Shown piece by piece: positions 39,224-39,637 of a stretch of DNA of 39,637 nt. The DNA comes from an uncultured Lachnospiraceae bacterium (lineage in GTDB: Bacteria > Bacillota > Clostridia > Lachnospirales > Lachnospiraceae). How positions within the stretch are numbered: position 1 is the stretch's first letter; every line of letters begins with the position of its first letter. The position numbers and the translations under genes were made by a program. The DNA is taken from positions 1 through 39,637 of the forward strand of contig CAKRNW010000004.1 of NCBI GenBank assembly GCA_934371505.1. The letters run 5' to 3'. Below the pieces are notes generated by a model, which was not told the origin of the DNA, searched no databases, and worked only from the letters and a program-made list of their open reading frames with translations.

Positions 39224-39300
39224 TTTAACTGCTCCTTATTTGTGGAATGAGTGTTGTAGCATGCATGAAGATACGAGGTAAAAAACATGCATCTGCATAC

Positions 39301-39309
39301 ATTATATCA
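39301..39309 (-). promoter_or_regulatory. Extended -10 promoter of the XRE repressor
   Basis: On the minus strand TGA-TATAAT (39309-39301). Its -35 region is covered by operator-like repeat 1 (39313-39333). Confidence 0.6.
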
Positions 39310-39312
39310 TCA

Positions 39313-39411
39313 ACAGTGCAAAAATGAAATGTTTTTTAGCGAAAAGCATTGACAGTACAAAAGTGAACTGTTAATATAAAACACATCACAACATTTCAGA
39401 AATGAACTGAA
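39313..39411. repeat. Three 21-bp operator-like direct repeats, 39-bp period
   Basis: ACAGTGCAAAAATGAAATGTT-type copies at 39313-39333, 39352-39372 and 39391-39411. Shared pattern ACAkT-N11-AMTGwW; the middle copy is a perfect ACAGT/ACTGT dyad. Repeat 1 covers the -35 of the repressor promoter, repeat 2 overlaps the -35 of the rightward promoter, repeat 3 lies downstream of it. ATGCAT-containing repeats also occur at 39262-39296. Confidence 0.7.
39349..39377 (+). promoter_or_regulatory. SigmaA promoter of the small HTH gene
   Basis: TTGACA (39349-39354), 17 bases, TAATAT (39372-39377), overlapping operator-like repeat 2. Confidence 0.7.
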
Positions 39412-39443
39412 TAATAAAAGCAAAAGAGAGGAGGCATTAGCTT

Positions 39444-39637
39444 ATGGAGAACAAGAGATTTTTAACAGCGCAGGATGTAATGGAAATGCTGGGAGTTTCA
39501 CTATCGTATTCCTATAAATTGATACGACGGCTGAATGCGGAACTTGAGGCTGATGGATTTGTGACAATAAAAGGGCGTGTCAGTACACAGTATTTTATGA
39601 AACGAATCTACGGGCTATCTACGGATAAGGAGGTGGG
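39444..39637 (+). CDS. Small HTH DNA-binding protein, excisionase-like (3' partial)
   Basis: 64 residues visible, open at the window edge. Starts RFLTAQDVMEMLGVSLSYSYKLIRRLNAEL, a MerR/excisionase-like helix-turn-helix, followed by ADGFVTIKGRVSTQYFMKRIYG. Proteins of this type sit at the left end of integrated conjugative or mobilisable elements of Firmicutes and act as regulators or recombination directionality factors; the exact role is unknown. ATG 39444 follows AGAGGAGG. It reads away from the XRE repressor across the operator region. Confidence 0.68.
   Translation, partial: MENKRFLTAQDVMEMLGVSLSYSYKLIRRLNAELEADGFVTIKGRVSTQYFMKRIYGLSTDKEV

Noticed and set aside
39400..39412. Direct repeat TGAATAAT shared with the guaA stop region as an att site
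   Set aside because: Eight AT-rich bases match by chance too easily, and an att site is not expected inside the divergent regulatory region.

Overview
The window looks like a chromosomal segment of an anaerobic, spore-forming member of the Lachnospiraceae (Clostridia). Evidence: clostridial gene content (SpoIIID, a SPOCS/LysM protein, a SpoIIQ-like LytM protein, class 1B PyrD with PyrK, AsnRS, TrkAH, IspE next to a GntR regulator, DUF6128, DUF3784 and DUF1934 proteins), strong AGGAGG ribosome binding sites, frequent TTG/GTG starts, and sigmaA, sigmaE-type, sigmaF-type and sigma28-type promoter sequences. Sigma28-type boxes suggest that the organism is, or recently was, flagellated. I cannot name the genus.

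Layout. 1-12000 is mostly core: a partial DUF6128 gene; a radical SAM activase-like gene just downstream of the SRP RNA gene; tadA; a MATE exporter; a secreted EF-hand-type protein behind a sigma28-type promoter; a SpoIIQ-like protein; an amidohydrolase; a degenerate GH9-like lipoprotein; ddl-murF and a TIM-barrel protein. 12000-17750 is AT-richer and accessory-looking: AlbA_2/ATPase regulator, XRE regulator, coiled-coil protein, membrane proteins, broken genes, msrA between two DUF3784 genes, and a stretch of alternating short repeats. 17750-31500 is core again: GNAT, plsC, a large folded leader RNA followed by a PrcB-like lipoprotein and pyrC-pyrK-pyrD, a SPOCS/LysM protein, a sigma28-type gene, ispE-gntR, DUF1934, an FKBP/trigger-factor lipoprotein and asnS. 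31450-37660 holds an NlpC/P60 hydrolase, trkH-trkA, spoIIID and guaA. 37660-39637 is AT-rich: a membrane protein gene interrupted by an in-frame stop and a divergent repressor/HTH gene pair, probably the edge of an integrated element lying against the 3' end of guaA.

The most interesting signals are regulatory. Two unlinked genes of unknown function (starts at 14826 and 25306, minus strand) share the same layout: a sigma28-type -10 box (CCGATAT), a leader hairpin presenting GGA in its loop about 25 nt before the Shine-Dalgarno, and a second NGGA at the Shine-Dalgarno itself. This is the arrangement expected of CsrA (FliW-CsrA) control of flagellin, so these may be uncharacterised members of the motility regulon. 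The SpoIIQ-like gene has its ribosome binding site buried in the upstream gene's terminator hairpin, with a sigmaF-type promoter that would start transcription inside the loop and free the site. At 19210-19433 a five-stem rod RNA includes a 25-bp stem whose three non-Watson-Crick positions are all G-U on the plus strand. Three 21-bp operator-like repeats at an exact 39-bp period lie in the divergent region at 39224-39443.
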